Origin: Haloferax mediterranei ATCC 33500
GTDB taxonomy: Archaea > Halobacteriota > Halobacteria > Halobacteriales > Haloferacaceae
Direction of reading: 5' to 3'
Length of the DNA stretch: 64,000 bases
NCBI RefSeq assembly: GCF_000306765.2
Contig: NC_017941.2
Location: 2,480,001 to 2,544,000, forward strand
Under the pieces are notes generated by a model. That model was given only the letters and a program-made list of their open reading frames with translations, did not search any database and had not been told where the DNA came from. Of the stretch, positions 17,206 through 26,699 are shown piece by piece. The number at the start of each line of letters is the position of its first letter. Position 1 is the stretch's first letter. A program made the position numbers and the translations under genes.

Positions 17206-18795
17206 ATGGTGTCCCTCAGAATAGTTTTGGTACTCTTCATCGCCGGGTTGCTCCTGGCGGCAACACTGGTTCCAACCGTCGCGAGCCAGCCCCCAGGTAC
17301 CCCGCCTGTCGAGACCGCCGATGGAACGGATACGGCAGATAGTGCAGGTGCGTCCGGTGCCGCGGATGATGCATCGAACGACAGTAACCAGACCAACAAG
17401 TCCGAGCGAGCCGCTTCGAACTCCGATACGGCGACGAATGGCAGTTCACGCGCTAGCGACAGGTCCGCGTCCGAATCAAACACTACCGAAGCCGCCAGCG
17501 AGAGGACCGAGTCCGGCGCGAACACGACGCTCGAAGCGACTCCGGCCCCTCAGCAGTCATCGAATCACTCCGAAGTCGCTGTCGTTCCGGCAGCAGAGAA
17601 CGACTCCACCGACCCGAGAGCGGACAATCGGTCTGCCGCTGGAAGTTCCACACCGTCCATGCCACATGCTGATCCGAACGACTGCCAACTTGCGTCCAAC
17701 GACTCGAAGACGATTGGACAGCACGTCTCCGAGTTCGTCGGTGGTCTTGTCGGCGCTGACGAGCGGGCGAATAACCACTCAAACTGTGGGTCAGCTTCCA
17801 ATGCATCTCCTTCCGGTGTTCCGGCCACGCCACCCGCGCACCAATGTGACCAGCCCACCGAAGACGACGACGACGACGCACCGACCAGCATCGGTGAACA
17901 GGTCTCCCAGTACGTCGCTAGCCTTCTCGGCGGAAGCGACCGGCCTACAGCACCCGACTCACAGCCATCTCACCCGGTGGACTGCGACGACGGGGATACA
18001 GATAATGGCGACGATGCGGGTGATGGTGACGATGGCGACGGTGCGGGTGATGGTGACGATGGCGACGATGCGGATGATGGAAGCGATGGTGACGATGCGG
18101 ATGATGGAAGCGATGGTGACGACGCCGGCACCCCCGACGATGGAGACAGCACTGGTGACGCTGACAACTCTACTGATGAAGACAGCAGTGGAGATACCAC
18201 GTCTGGAGACGGCGATAGTACTGGTGACGACGGTACCAGCGATGGTGATAGTACCGAAAACACTACCGACGACACCAGCGACTCCAACGAAACCGGCGAG
18301 GTAGAGAACGAAACCACTACTTCGACATCCAGCGACGACACGACCCAATCTACGGAAGACGAGACAACCACCAGCAACGAGATCTCGTCCAGTAGTGGGT
18401 CATCAAGTCTGGATAGTGGAGATTCGAGTTCGTCGACGACGACTACCGACGCGACCTCCGAGGCGGGGAGTTCTGAGACGGAGACGAATGTCACCGATGG
18501 GGCTGTCGTCGGAGGCGACACCGAAGGTGACGACGGTGATGGGCAGTCTGCGGACGATTCGGTGAGCACTGAGACGGAAACGACGGATGCCGCTGTCGCT
18601 GAGATGGGTCAACCCAGCGGCCCATCCGGTGGTGACAACCTTACATCGCCCACCGACCAATCCAGCAGCATCCTCCCCCTCCTGTTGGTACTCCTCTGGC
18701 TCTTGGTCGTCGTCGTCATCTACCGACACTACAAAGAAGAACTCGCTAGCCACGCTGGCGGCGTAGAGTCGCCAATCCAGTCACCCTCCCGCTGA
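17206..18795 (+). CDS. Secreted Ser/Thr/Asp-rich surface protein with C-terminal anchor
   Basis: The 529-residue protein begins with a signal peptide (VLVLFIAGLLLAATLVPTVA) and ends with a single membrane helix (ILPLLLVLLWLLVVVVIYRH) and a short basic tail. The interior is low-complexity Asp, Ser, Thr, Gly and Asn with many N-x-S/T sequons. Two related modules stand out at ~160-205 and ~210-265. Each starts near a cysteine and holds an amphipathic segment, TIGQHVSEFVGGLVG in the first and SIGEQVSQYVASLLG in the second. A DNA-level repeat of GATGGTGACGATGCGG-like units lies at 18001-18126. The product is probably a glycosylated cell-surface stalk. No family is recognised. Confidence 0.75.
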   Translation: MVSLRIVLVLFIAGLLLAATLVPTVASQPPGTPPVETADGTDTADSAGASGAADDASNDSNQTNKSERAASNSDTATNGSSRASDRSASESNTTEAASERTESGANTTLEATPAPQQSSNHSEVAVVPAAENDSTDPRADNRSAAGSSTPSMPHADPNDCQLASNDSKTIGQHVSEFVGGLVGADERANNHSNCGSASNASPSGVPATPPAHQCDQPTEDDDDDAPTSIGEQVSQYVASLLGGSDRPTAPDSQPSHPVDCDDGDTDNGDDAGDGDDGDGAGDGDDGDDADDGSDGDDADDGSDGDDAGTPDDGDSTGDADNSTDEDSSGDTTSGDGDSTGDDGTSDGDSTENTTDDTSDSNETGEVENETTTSTSSDDTTQSTEDETTTSNEISSSSGSSSLDSGDSSSSTTTTDATSEAGSSETETNVTDGAVVGGDTEGDDGDGQSADDSVSTETETTDAAVAEMGQPSGPSGGDNLTSPTDQSSSILPLLLVLLWLLVVVVIYRHYKEELASHAGGVESPIQSPSR

Positions 18796-18859
18796 CTGTT
18801 CGGGAGGATTCTACCTGTTTGGGAGACAACGTTTACTACGCCCGAAGCGAAGAGGTATC

Positions 18860-20350
18860 CTACTGTCCCGCCCCTGCTTCTCGACCATATGACCGCTTTG
18901 GTTGGAATTCGAACTGCGCACCACCAGCCGAACTTTCGGTCACTGACGCAGTCCACCCGTGAGCGTCGGCAATTTCTTTGACAATCGAGAGCCCGAGGCC
19001 GGTCCCCTGCGATGCAGTCGAGTATCCCGGACGGAACACCTGCTCGAACTGTTCGGTGGGAATCCCACACCCGTTGTCGGCGACGAAAAAGCCACCACTG
19101 TCGAGTGGGCCGACGGTAACTGCCGTCGCGCCGCCGTGTGTGATTGCGTTCCGAAAGAGATTCTCGAAGAGGTGTCGACTCCGCATAGCATCCGCCTCGA
19201 CGACGAGGTCGTCAGTGTCGGCCGTCTCGACCGAGAGCGTTGCAGCCTCCGTCTCGACGTAGTCCCACGATTCCGTAGCGAGTGCCTCCATATCAACAGG
19301 GGCCGGGTCGACGACACGTTCGCCTTGCCGTGCGAGCATTAGGACACCTTCGATGACTTCTTCCATGCGTTTGTGCGCGCGCGTCATTCGGTCGAGTTGC
19401 TCGGTGAAGTCGCGCATCTGTCCGAGTGTGCCTTCGGCGACGTTCAGCGGGTTTCGCAAGTCGTGCGAGACGGTCTGTGCGAAGCGTTCGAGTCGCTCGT
19501 TTTCGTGGGCTAACTCCTGTTCGTGTTCGAGCATTCGCAACGCCGATTCGGCGTTCATGCCGAGAATCTCGACGAGTTGCGTGTCGGTCTCCGTGAATGC
19601 ATTCGGGGCGGTCTGGCCAACGCTGATGATGCCGTAGTCACCGAGTGGGACGTAGAGCCACGACCGGATCGAACCGCGGGTCTCGGTGTCGGTGTCGGTG
19701 TCCGAAAGTGCCTGAATATCGTCGTAGACGCGTGGCTCGCCCGCTCGGAAGGCCTCGCCGACCAGACTATCGTCGATGTCGTAGACGGGGCGGTCACCGA
19801 GGAGGTCTCTGGTCTGGTCGTCGACGTGCACCGGGACTAACTGGTTGTCGTCGCGAAGCCGAACTACGTTGATGGGAAACCCGAGAATGGCCGTAATCGC
19901 CTCTCCAACACCGGTCGCGACACCATCGAAGCTCTCCGCCTGGAGGAGGTCTCGCGTCGCGGTGTGCAGTGCTTCGATGCTTCGCTCGCGTTCCCACTTC
20001 TCGGTGATCTCGATATTGATGGCGACGTAGCCGTGTCGCTCACCATCCTGTGTAATCGGGGCGATAGTCTGCTCGATGACGTAGGTCTCGCCGTTCTTGC
20101 GTTTGTTGACCAGTTCACCCTCCCAGACATTCCCCGACGAGATGGTCTCCCACATATCGGCATAGAGTTCGTCGTCGTGAACCCCCGAGCGGAGCATACT
20201 GGGATTGCTCCCGATGGCCTCCGATGCATCGTAGCCAGTCGTCTCCTCGAACGTCGAGTTGACGTACTGGATTGTTCCATCCAAGTCGGTGAACATCACG
20301 ACGTGCCCGGAGCTTTCGACCGCTTCCTGGAAATACATCTGATCGACCAT
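18860..20350 (-). CDS. PAS-GAF sensor histidine kinase
   Basis: From the ATG at 20350 the protein has 496 residues. A PAS domain (~1-125; VMFTDLDGTIQYVNSTFEET) is followed by GAF (~135-270), HisKA (~285-345; H-box SHDLRNPL near 294) and HATPase_c (~390-485). The ATPase has the N-box NLFRNAITHG, G1 DNGCGIP and G2 GTGLGLSIV. There are no membrane helices, so it is a soluble sensor that should autophosphorylate and pass phosphate to an unlinked response regulator. The frame is open further upstream, with another ATG at 20440. The extra residues are Cys-rich, out of character, and not part of the PAS fold, so the later start is preferred. Confidence 0.9.
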   Translation of the reverse strand: MVDQMYFQEAVESSGHVVMFTDLDGTIQYVNSTFEETTGYDASEAIGSNPSMLRSGVHDDELYADMWETISSGNVWEGELVNKRKNGETYVIEQTIAPITQDGERHGYVAINIEITEKWERERSIEALHTATRDLLQAESFDGVATGVGEAITAILGFPINVVRLRDDNQLVPVHVDDQTRDLLGDRPVYDIDDSLVGEAFRAGEPRVYDDIQALSDTDTDTETRGSIRSWLYVPLGDYGIISVGQTAPNAFTETDTQLVEILGMNAESALRMLEHEQELAHENERLERFAQTVSHDLRNPLNVAEGTLGQMRDFTEQLDRMTRAHKRMEEVIEGVLMLARQGERVVDPAPVDMEALATESWDYVETEAATLSVETADTDDLVVEADAMRSRHLFENLFRNAITHGGATAVTVGPLDSGGFFVADNGCGIPTEQFEQVFRPGYSTASQGTGLGLSIVKEIADAHGWTASVTESSAGGAQFEFQPKRSYGREAGAGQ

Positions 20351-20734
20351 GTCGTGGTCCGAGGGCGGAACCCACCCGCCATCGAAACAGACGCGCCTAT
20401 CGGCGCAGGGTTTCTCGCACGAGAGAGACCACCTATCCATACGCTTCGGTGCACCCTCCGCGCGCTTGAAGATGGCGTTCCACCATACACATGTAAGAGT
20501 ACTGGATTTTCTATAGTCGGTCGTAGACCGGAAGTTCGAGCCAACACTCAGAGAGTTCATATGTTTTATCCGAATACAAACACTTTGAATCGACATGTGA
20601 GTTGATGTATATTCTGGTGGTGTGCAGGCGACAGGTGACGTGTTGCTCGCAGTTGGAAGAGGAATCAAGTGAGTAACTGGTCGTCGGCAGGTGAATGTAT
20701 AAGCGAGAATATCTAATATGTTCATATTATCTCC

Positions 20735-22183
20735 ATGGCACCTACACCCATGCCTCGACGTCACTTGGCGCGGGCGCTCGCGGCGCTGGTGGTATCCTCG
20801 CTGTTGGTCTCAGTGGGAATATCCGCGCTGACCCACACGCCGACGGACTCCCGAACTGGCACGGTCGAGTCGCCCGCTGATGGCCCGACGGTCGTTGGCA
20901 TCCAAGGATTCCACTTCCGTGGTCAAGGTGCCACGAAGAAGCCAGCGCGGCTCATCTCCGTGGGGCCGAAGGCTAGTCTGCACCGGTCGTTCGACGGCTC
21001 TCGCGTCGGCGCGCAGTGGTTCTACGATGTCGACCCAGTGGGCGATAACGACATTCTGGTCAGCGCAACGATTCCGCAGGGGACCGTCGTCGTCCGATTC
21101 GACCGCCTGACGGGCAAGGTCGTCTGGTCCGAGCAGCTGCCGTATCACGACACGCACGATGTCGACTCCCTCGGCGACGGCAAACTGCTCATCGCAAACA
21201 TGCGTCAGTACAACGAGACGACGAGCGTCAGCAACGACCGGCTGCTCGTCTACGACCGTCACGAGGACGAAGTAGTCTGGGAGTGGCTGTTTCACGAGCA
21301 CTACCCCAACTCGACGGACGGCGGCTTTGCTGGCGACTGGACCCACGTCAACGATGTCGACAAGGTTGGTGACGGGCTCTACTTGGCATCGCCGCGCAAC
21401 TTCGACCAGGTCATCGTCGTCAACCGCTCTACGGGAGAGATAGAACTCCGGCTTGGCGAGGACGACACCCGTGAGATTCTCCACAGACAACACAATCCCG
21501 ACCTTATCCGAGGGCCGAACGGTTCGGTGTCAGTCCTCGTCGCCGACAGCGAAAACGACCGCGTCGTGGAGTACACCCGGCACTGCGAGGATGGGAAAGT
21601 CGGCGTCGTCGAGGCCGACCCCGAAGACTGCGAGTGGGAACGCACGTGGACACTCGCGGGCGGACTCAACTGGCCGCGGGACGCCGACCGACTCCCAAAC
21701 GGTAACACACTCGTGACGGACACGCTCAACCACCGCGTCATCGAGGTCACCCCCGAGGGCCGCATCGTCTGGGAGTATTACGCTACCTGGGGTCCCTACG
21801 ACGCCGAGCGAATCGGCACCGGCGACGGGTCGAACGGCCCTCCGATGGTCTCTATCGACGCACCCAAACACGCCACTCTGTCGAATTCAGTGGGGGTGAC
21901 GCCGGGGACCGGCGACCGTCAGACGTTCCACGGCTGGCTCACCGAGACTACTGCCGGAACACCGCTTTCCGGCCCTGTCGAGAAGTTCGCCCTCCGCTGG
22001 GCGCACGTAACGCCGTGGCTGACGCCCGTCTGGATGACCGGTTGGGACTTCGCGCGGACCATTCTCGCGATGCTCGTCCTGCTCGGCTGGACCACCGTCG
22101 AGACCTATTACCGCCGGGAACGCCTCTGGGACCGCGTCAACAACTTCGCCGAGCGGGTCCGTGCCGCAAGCGATGACTGGTAG
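20735..22183 (+). CDS. Arylsulfotransferase (ASST)-family membrane protein
   Basis: The 482-residue protein has an N-terminal signal or anchor (LAALVVSSLLVSVGISAL). A beta-propeller-like region follows with repeats such as DTHDVDSLGDGKLLIAN, THVNDVDKVGDGLYLASPR and WPRDADRLPNGNTLVTDTLN. This pattern, with recurrent His in H-D-x-D-like positions, belongs to the arylsulfotransferase family. A second helix near 445-462 (ILAMLVLLGWTTVETYY) anchors the C-terminus. The sulfotransferase activity of archaeal members has not been shown to my knowledge, so the substrate is open. The ATG at 20750 is an alternative start. It is divergent from the histidine kinase. Confidence 0.8.
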   Translation: MAPTPMPRRHLARALAALVVSSLLVSVGISALTHTPTDSRTGTVESPADGPTVVGIQGFHFRGQGATKKPARLISVGPKASLHRSFDGSRVGAQWFYDVDPVGDNDILVSATIPQGTVVVRFDRLTGKVVWSEQLPYHDTHDVDSLGDGKLLIANMRQYNETTSVSNDRLLVYDRHEDEVVWEWLFHEHYPNSTDGGFAGDWTHVNDVDKVGDGLYLASPRNFDQVIVVNRSTGEIELRLGEDDTREILHRQHNPDLIRGPNGSVSVLVADSENDRVVEYTRHCEDGKVGVVEADPEDCEWERTWTLAGGLNWPRDADRLPNGNTLVTDTLNHRVIEVTPEGRIVWEYYATWGPYDAERIGTGDGSNGPPMVSIDAPKHATLSNSVGVTPGTGDRQTFHGWLTETTAGTPLSGPVEKFALRWAHVTPWLTPVWMTGWDFARTILAMLVLLGWTTVETYYRRERLWDRVNNFAERVRAASDDW

Positions 22184-22847
22184 TCAGAAGACTGGGCACT
22201 GTCTAGTCCTCTTCTGGACCGTCCTCTTCTGACCCGAATCTAACTCAAGGAGAGCGTTCAGTCGGTTACGGTGTTGACGAGACCACCGCCAAAATAACGG
22301 CGATTGTCTTGTCTACAAACTACAATATCGGTCGGAGGGATTACACTGTCCTATCGTAGTTTTAAGCGACACGTGACTGAACCGTCGAGTGCGTTCCTTC
22401 ACAACCGTACCGGGACACACGATTATCTACAAGCAATATATCATCCTACCCATATCAGTTGTTGAGGGTATAGGGGTTTTACTCTGGATAAACAGACAAA
22501 TGTTAGACACTGACAAAAATATGATTGGAATCGATTTTAAACGTGAACAGAGAATCAGCTGTTCCACGATTTGTGGGTCGGGAATCGGTCAGATGTCCAC
22601 CATAGTATTGTGGTTTTTGTTCAATACTATCGAATTCAATGTCGAGTTCAACAAAGTTCTCGACTGCTCGATAGACGAACGCCAACTCAGGAGTGGTAAG
22701 GCGAGTTTAAACGAGATACCCGGTCTGAATCACATTCCGTTTTCGGAGTTGCAGTGGCCTACTAGTGTAACATGAATATGTCCGTTATATCTTCAATCGC
22801 AGCGCCTCGTGACAGCTGGCGTGGAACCCCCGTTTCTGTGGGGTGGC
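22184..22847. other. A+T-rich intergenic stretch without a credible gene
   Basis: This 664-base gap is richer in A/T than its neighbours. A 128-codon plus-strand frame (22389-22775) and a 60-codon minus-strand frame (22503-22685, TTG start) are open, but neither shows the genome's third-position bias nor resembles a known protein. It may be the remnant of a lost gene or element. No terminal repeats were seen. Confidence 0.5.
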
Positions 22848-24512
22848 TCAGTTCTCTTCAGCCGCGGTTTCCCGCAGTTCCGTCCGCCGAATCTTCCCCG
22901 TCACAGTCTTCGGAAGTTCGTCGACGAACTCGATTTCGCGGGGGTACTCGTGCGCGGAGAGTTCGGATTTGACGTGCGCTTTGATCTCCTCGGCGAGCGA
23001 GTCCGACGGCGTCGCATCCGCACTCGGGACGATAAACGCCTTGACGATGTTCCCGCGTTCGCGATGGGGCTTGGGGACGACCGCGGCCTCTGCGACCGCC
23101 GGGTGCTCGCCAAGCGAACTCTCGACTTCGAACGGGCCGATGCGGTAGCCCGACGAGAGAATCACGTCGTCGGCGCGGCCTTCGAACCAGAAGTAGCCGT
23201 CTTCGTCCATGTGCGCGAGGTCGCCCGACAGATACCACTCCCCGTCAGGGCCGTCGATGAAGCAGGCACGCGTCTTCTCGGGCTTGTTCCAGTACTCCGC
23301 GAAGAAACAGGGGTAGTCACCGCGTTCGGCGATTTCGCCCGTCTCACCCGGCGGCAGAACCTCGCCGGACTCGGGGTCGACGATGGCTGCCTCGATGCCG
23401 GGGAGGGGCTTGCCCATCGACCCCGGTCGCACGGGCATCGTCGGGTAGTTGTTGATAATCATGTTCCCCGTCTCGGTCTGGCCGTAGGTGTCGAGAACGG
23501 TCACGCCGAGGGTGTCTTCGGCCCATTCGACGACGCCCGCACTGAGGGGTTCGCCGATGGAGAGGGCGTGACGGAGGTCGGAGTCGGTGTCCGCGAGCAC
23601 GTCTTCGTGTTCGCGGAGCATGCGGTAGGCCGTCGGGACGGAGAAAAGGACCGTGATAGGATAGGTGTCGAGCAGGTCCGCCCACATTTCGGGGTCGAAC
23701 TCGCCTTCGTAGGTGAAGAGTGCCGACCCCCAGAACCACGCACCGAGGGTGTTGATTGCCCCCGTCAGCCAGCCGAGGTCACCGGTGCTCCAGTACACGT
23801 CGCCGGGTTGGAGGTCGACGGCGTAACGCTGGGTTGCCGCGACGCCCGCAATCCAGCGGTGTTTGTGCAGGACGCCCTTTGCGAGCCCGGTCGTCCCGGA
23901 GGTGTAGTACAGAAGCGCGTTGTCCTCGCCGCCGGTCCGTGCGGGTTCGTAGTCCGTGCTGGCGTCGTCGAGCGCCGTGTTGAAGACCACATCGTCGGTC
24001 GGTGCGCCGTCACCGCGGTCGACTGTGATGACGTGTTCGACGCTCGGCGCGTCGGTGAGTGCGTCGGCGATGGTCTCGCGGTTGTCCGTCGTCGTGACGA
24101 CGACCGAGGCGTTACAGTCGTCGAGTCGGTAGGAGATGCCGTCGGGACCGAACCGCTCGTTGACGCTGCCCCACACTGCGCCGTGTTTGAGCGTCCCCAC
24201 GAGGGCGACGTAGTGTTCCGGAATGCGCGGCATGTACGAGACCACGCGGTCGCCCGCCTCGACGCCGAGGTCGTCGAGGACGTTCGCGAACTGGCTCGAA
24301 CGGTTTGCGAGTTCCCAAAAGGTCAGCGTCGTGAGTTCGCCGTCCGTGTCGACCTGATAGAGAGCGACTCGGTCGCCGTTTGCCGCATGTCGGTCGACGG
24401 TTTCGTGAGCGATATTGAGTTCCTCCGGGGCGTTCCACGAGGCTTCAGTGTAGATGTCGTCCCACGAGAAGTCGGCTCGCGTCGCGTCGTAGTCGCCGAG
24501 ATTGTGTGTCAT
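22848..24512 (-). CDS. Acyl-CoA synthetase (AMP-forming)
   Basis: The ~554-residue protein is an ANL-superfamily adenylating enzyme. The P-loop LLYYTSGTTGLAKGVLHKH is near 200, VLDTYGQTETGNMIINNYP is the A5 motif, WYLSGDLAHMDEDGYFWFEG is A7 and the C-terminal lysine lies in LPKTVTGKIRRTEL. It makes acyl-CoA from a carboxylic acid, ATP and CoA; size and motifs suit a short- or medium-chain acid. The start is ATG at 24515 or 24512 (ATGATG) after a GGTC-type Shine-Dalgarno; a longer frame to 24593 crosses the promoter. It borders the A+T-rich island. Confidence 0.92.
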   Translation of the reverse strand: MTHNLGDYDATRADFSWDDIYTEASWNAPEELNIAHETVDRHAANGDRVALYQVDTDGELTTLTFWELANRSSQFANVLDDLGVEAGDRVVSYMPRIPEHYVALVGTLKHGAVWGSVNERFGPDGISYRLDDCNASVVVTTTDNRETIADALTDAPSVEHVITVDRGDGAPTDDVVFNTALDDASTDYEPARTGGEDNALLYYTSGTTGLAKGVLHKHRWIAGVAATQRYAVDLQPGDVYWSTGDLGWLTGAINTLGAWFWGSALFTYEGEFDPEMWADLLDTYPITVLFSVPTAYRMLREHEDVLADTDSDLRHALSIGEPLSAGVVEWAEDTLGVTVLDTYGQTETGNMIINNYPTMPVRPGSMGKPLPGIEAAIVDPESGEVLPPGETGEIAERGDYPCFFAEYWNKPEKTRACFIDGPDGEWYLSGDLAHMDEDGYFWFEGRADDVILSSGYRIGPFEVESSLGEHPAVAEAAVVPKPHRERGNIVKAFIVPSADATPSDSLAEEIKAHVKSELSAHEYPREIEFVDELPKTVTGKIRRTELRETAAEEN

Positions 24513-24640
24513 CATTTCGACCTGAGAGACGATATTTGGGTAAATAATTGTGAGGGATGGGAACAGGGAACGTGTGGTTGGTTGGCGCCCCAAATAATAT
24601 CAATATTATATTATTTGAAGCCGTTCGATTTATGTTCTAA

Positions 24641-25618
24641 GTGACTGAAAACGGACCTGTGAAAATACCTGAGTCAATTCACGAAAAAATGACTAGTGCG
24701 CTAAGACTCCCGTACTATAGCTATCTTTCCTGTTGGTTCGGAGTCACATCGCGGCGGCCTATTGGTACTAACATATTTTCCCGGGACTGGGATGTCCTAA
24801 TAGTATTAGATGCATGTCGAGTAGATGCACTTGATCAAGTGAAAGAAGAGTACGACTTCCTTCCTGATAAGATCGACAGTATTTGGTCTCTTGGAAGTGG
24901 CTCTGCAGAGTGGATTGCACAGACATTTTCAGAGGACTATGCCGATGAGATTGCTGACACGGCATACGTATCTACTAACGGCTTCACAGAATGGGTGTTA
25001 AACCATAGAGAGATGCCTTCTGAAAAAGGTTGGTTTGATATATCTAAGTGGGACACGGTTCATCCAGAAGACTTCAAACTACTACACTATATCAAAGACG
25101 ATGCACCAGAGCTGGATTTCTACCGATATGTTCCTACAAAATATATTAATGAAAGAGCGATAGCTGCAAAACAGCAAATTGATCCTGAACGGCTGGTTAT
25201 TCATTACCAACAGCCTCATGACCCTTACGCTCACGAAGCGCTGAGTGAAGGACGTGAACTCACCGAATATGAGAAAAAGCCTCTCCGTCATCTTGCACGT
25301 GGCGAATGTAGCCGAGAAAAAGCGTGGGGGGACTATATTCAGGAATTGCGAGCGGGCTTAGATGGTGTGGAAGACTTATTAGAATCAATTGATGCCGATA
25401 AGGTCGTGATTACAGCTGATCACGGCGAAGCCTTCGGAGAGTACAATATCCATCGACATCCATTAGGAATACCAATTCCAGAATTACGTAGAGTTCCGTG
25501 GGTGGAAACGTCAGCAGAGCGTATGAAAGACGTAGATGTAAACTACAATTTCGAATCTGATAAGATGGGGACAAAAGATGAGATTCTAGACCACCTTGCT
25601 AACCTCGGTTATCGATAG
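24641..25618 (+). CDS. Sulfatase-like alkaline-phosphatase-superfamily protein
   Basis: The 325-residue protein starts at a GTG. It contains DWDVLIVLDACRVDALDQVK near 47-66, which supplies the first metal-binding Asp of the superfamily, and VVITADHGEAFGEYNIHRHP near 260-280, which supplies the DH metal pair and a further His. I infer a metal-dependent hydrolase or phospho-/sulfo-group transferase acting on a glycan; haloarchaeal glycan clusters often hold such genes. It is the first gene of the island on the plus strand, 53 bases before a GT4 gene. The substrate is unknown. Confidence 0.78.
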   Translation: MTENGPVKIPESIHEKMTSALRLPYYSYLSCWFGVTSRRPIGTNIFSRDWDVLIVLDACRVDALDQVKEEYDFLPDKIDSIWSLGSGSAEWIAQTFSEDYADEIADTAYVSTNGFTEWVLNHREMPSEKGWFDISKWDTVHPEDFKLLHYIKDDAPELDFYRYVPTKYINERAIAAKQQIDPERLVIHYQQPHDPYAHEALSEGRELTEYEKKPLRHLARGECSREKAWGDYIQELRAGLDGVEDLLESIDADKVVITADHGEAFGEYNIHRHPLGIPIPELRRVPWVETSAERMKDVDVNYNFESDKMGTKDEILDHLANLGYR

Positions 25619-25671
25619 CGGACAGGGTATTACAAGATGGTAAGAGCAATTCGAATAAGATACAATAGGAC

Positions 25672-26670
25672 ATGAAAATGACAAAAAATAACAAGACAAT
25701 AACATGGTTAACCCCACATAGTTCTCAAACTGGGGGGAACTGGGTGACAAAAAAAGTTCAGTCTGAGCTTTCCGAGAACTATTCGATAACAACAAAAACA
25801 TTTGAACACGGTTCATCACTAATAGGCCATGGATTATCTGCAGCTCAATTTGCAACACATAACAATGATTCAGTTGACCTATGGGTTGAAAATCCATTCA
25901 CTTTCTCATTTAAAAGGCCAGGAATTAGAACAGATGACATAGTTGCGTGCCATCACATACATTATCCACACCCATCAAATGCATGGTATCAACCGTCGGA
26001 AGTGGGACGTCGAATCAAAAATGAGTTGTTCTTAAAGAGAGCAGCACATGCTAGTCGCGTAGTTGTTGTTTCAGATTACTGGAAACAGTTCTTAAATAAT
26101 CACGGAATAACGAATGTTTCCAAGGTACATAATGGACTTCCAATAGAAAATTTTGACTTTGACCAGGAGAAAGTAGACAAGTTAAAGAAAGAGCTTTCGC
26201 CAGATGATAAGCCGATCATTCATCTTGGGATACCAGCTAAACTAAAGGGTACAAAAAAAGCCTACCACGAACTCAAAGGGATGGATGCAAAATTCATTAC
26301 GACAGGTCGAAAGGACTACCATTTGCCGGTTGAACATTTAAATCCAGACTACGAAGGCTATCTCAGGATTCTTGCTGCAGCAGATGTTGTCGTATCTATG
26401 TCTCAGTTTGATGAAGGTTGGGGGTTATTTGTTCACGAGGCTCTGCTAGCTGGGACCCCCGTCGTTGGTACTGGTCGAGGAGGAATGAGTGAGTTACTGA
26501 ACGGCGGAGATCAAATCGTGTGTGAGGAATTTTCAGACCTAAAATCATCAGTTAGGAAGGCGCTGGATATGAAAGAGTCACTTGGAAAGTCGGGTCATCA
26601 ATTTGTGAAGCAATTCTCAGTTGAACGGATGGTCTCTGGCTGGGATCAGATATTCAAAGAGATTCCATAG
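25672..26670 (+). CDS. GT4-family glycosyltransferase
   Basis: The 332-residue protein has a GT-B fold. The N-terminal half (WLTPHSSQTGGNWVTKKV) binds the acceptor. The C-terminal half has IIHLGIPAKLKGTKKAYHEL and FDEGWGLFVHEALLAGTPVV, the E-x7-E motif of GT4 that holds the nucleotide sugar. It would transfer a sugar to a lipid-linked glycan at the inner face of the membrane. It is a little shorter than usual (360-400). It is convergent with the membrane protein at 26700 and probably cotranscribed with the sulfatase-like gene. Confidence 0.88.
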   Translation: MKMTKNNKTITWLTPHSSQTGGNWVTKKVQSELSENYSITTKTFEHGSSLIGHGLSAAQFATHNNDSVDLWVENPFTFSFKRPGIRTDDIVACHHIHYPHPSNAWYQPSEVGRRIKNELFLKRAAHASRVVVVSDYWKQFLNNHGITNVSKVHNGLPIENFDFDQEKVDKLKKELSPDDKPIIHLGIPAKLKGTKKAYHELKGMDAKFITTGRKDYHLPVEHLNPDYEGYLRILAAADVVVSMSQFDEGWGLFVHEALLAGTPVVGTGRGGMSELLNGGDQIVCEEFSDLKSSVRKALDMKESLGKSGHQFVKQFSVERMVSGWDQIFKEIP

Positions 26671-26699
26671 ATCTACTGTTGAGAGAATCGTTAATACAA

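Noticed and set aside
22389..22775. 128-codon plus-strand frame in the A+T-rich gap
   Set aside because: No codon bias or known motif; the opposite strand is equally open.
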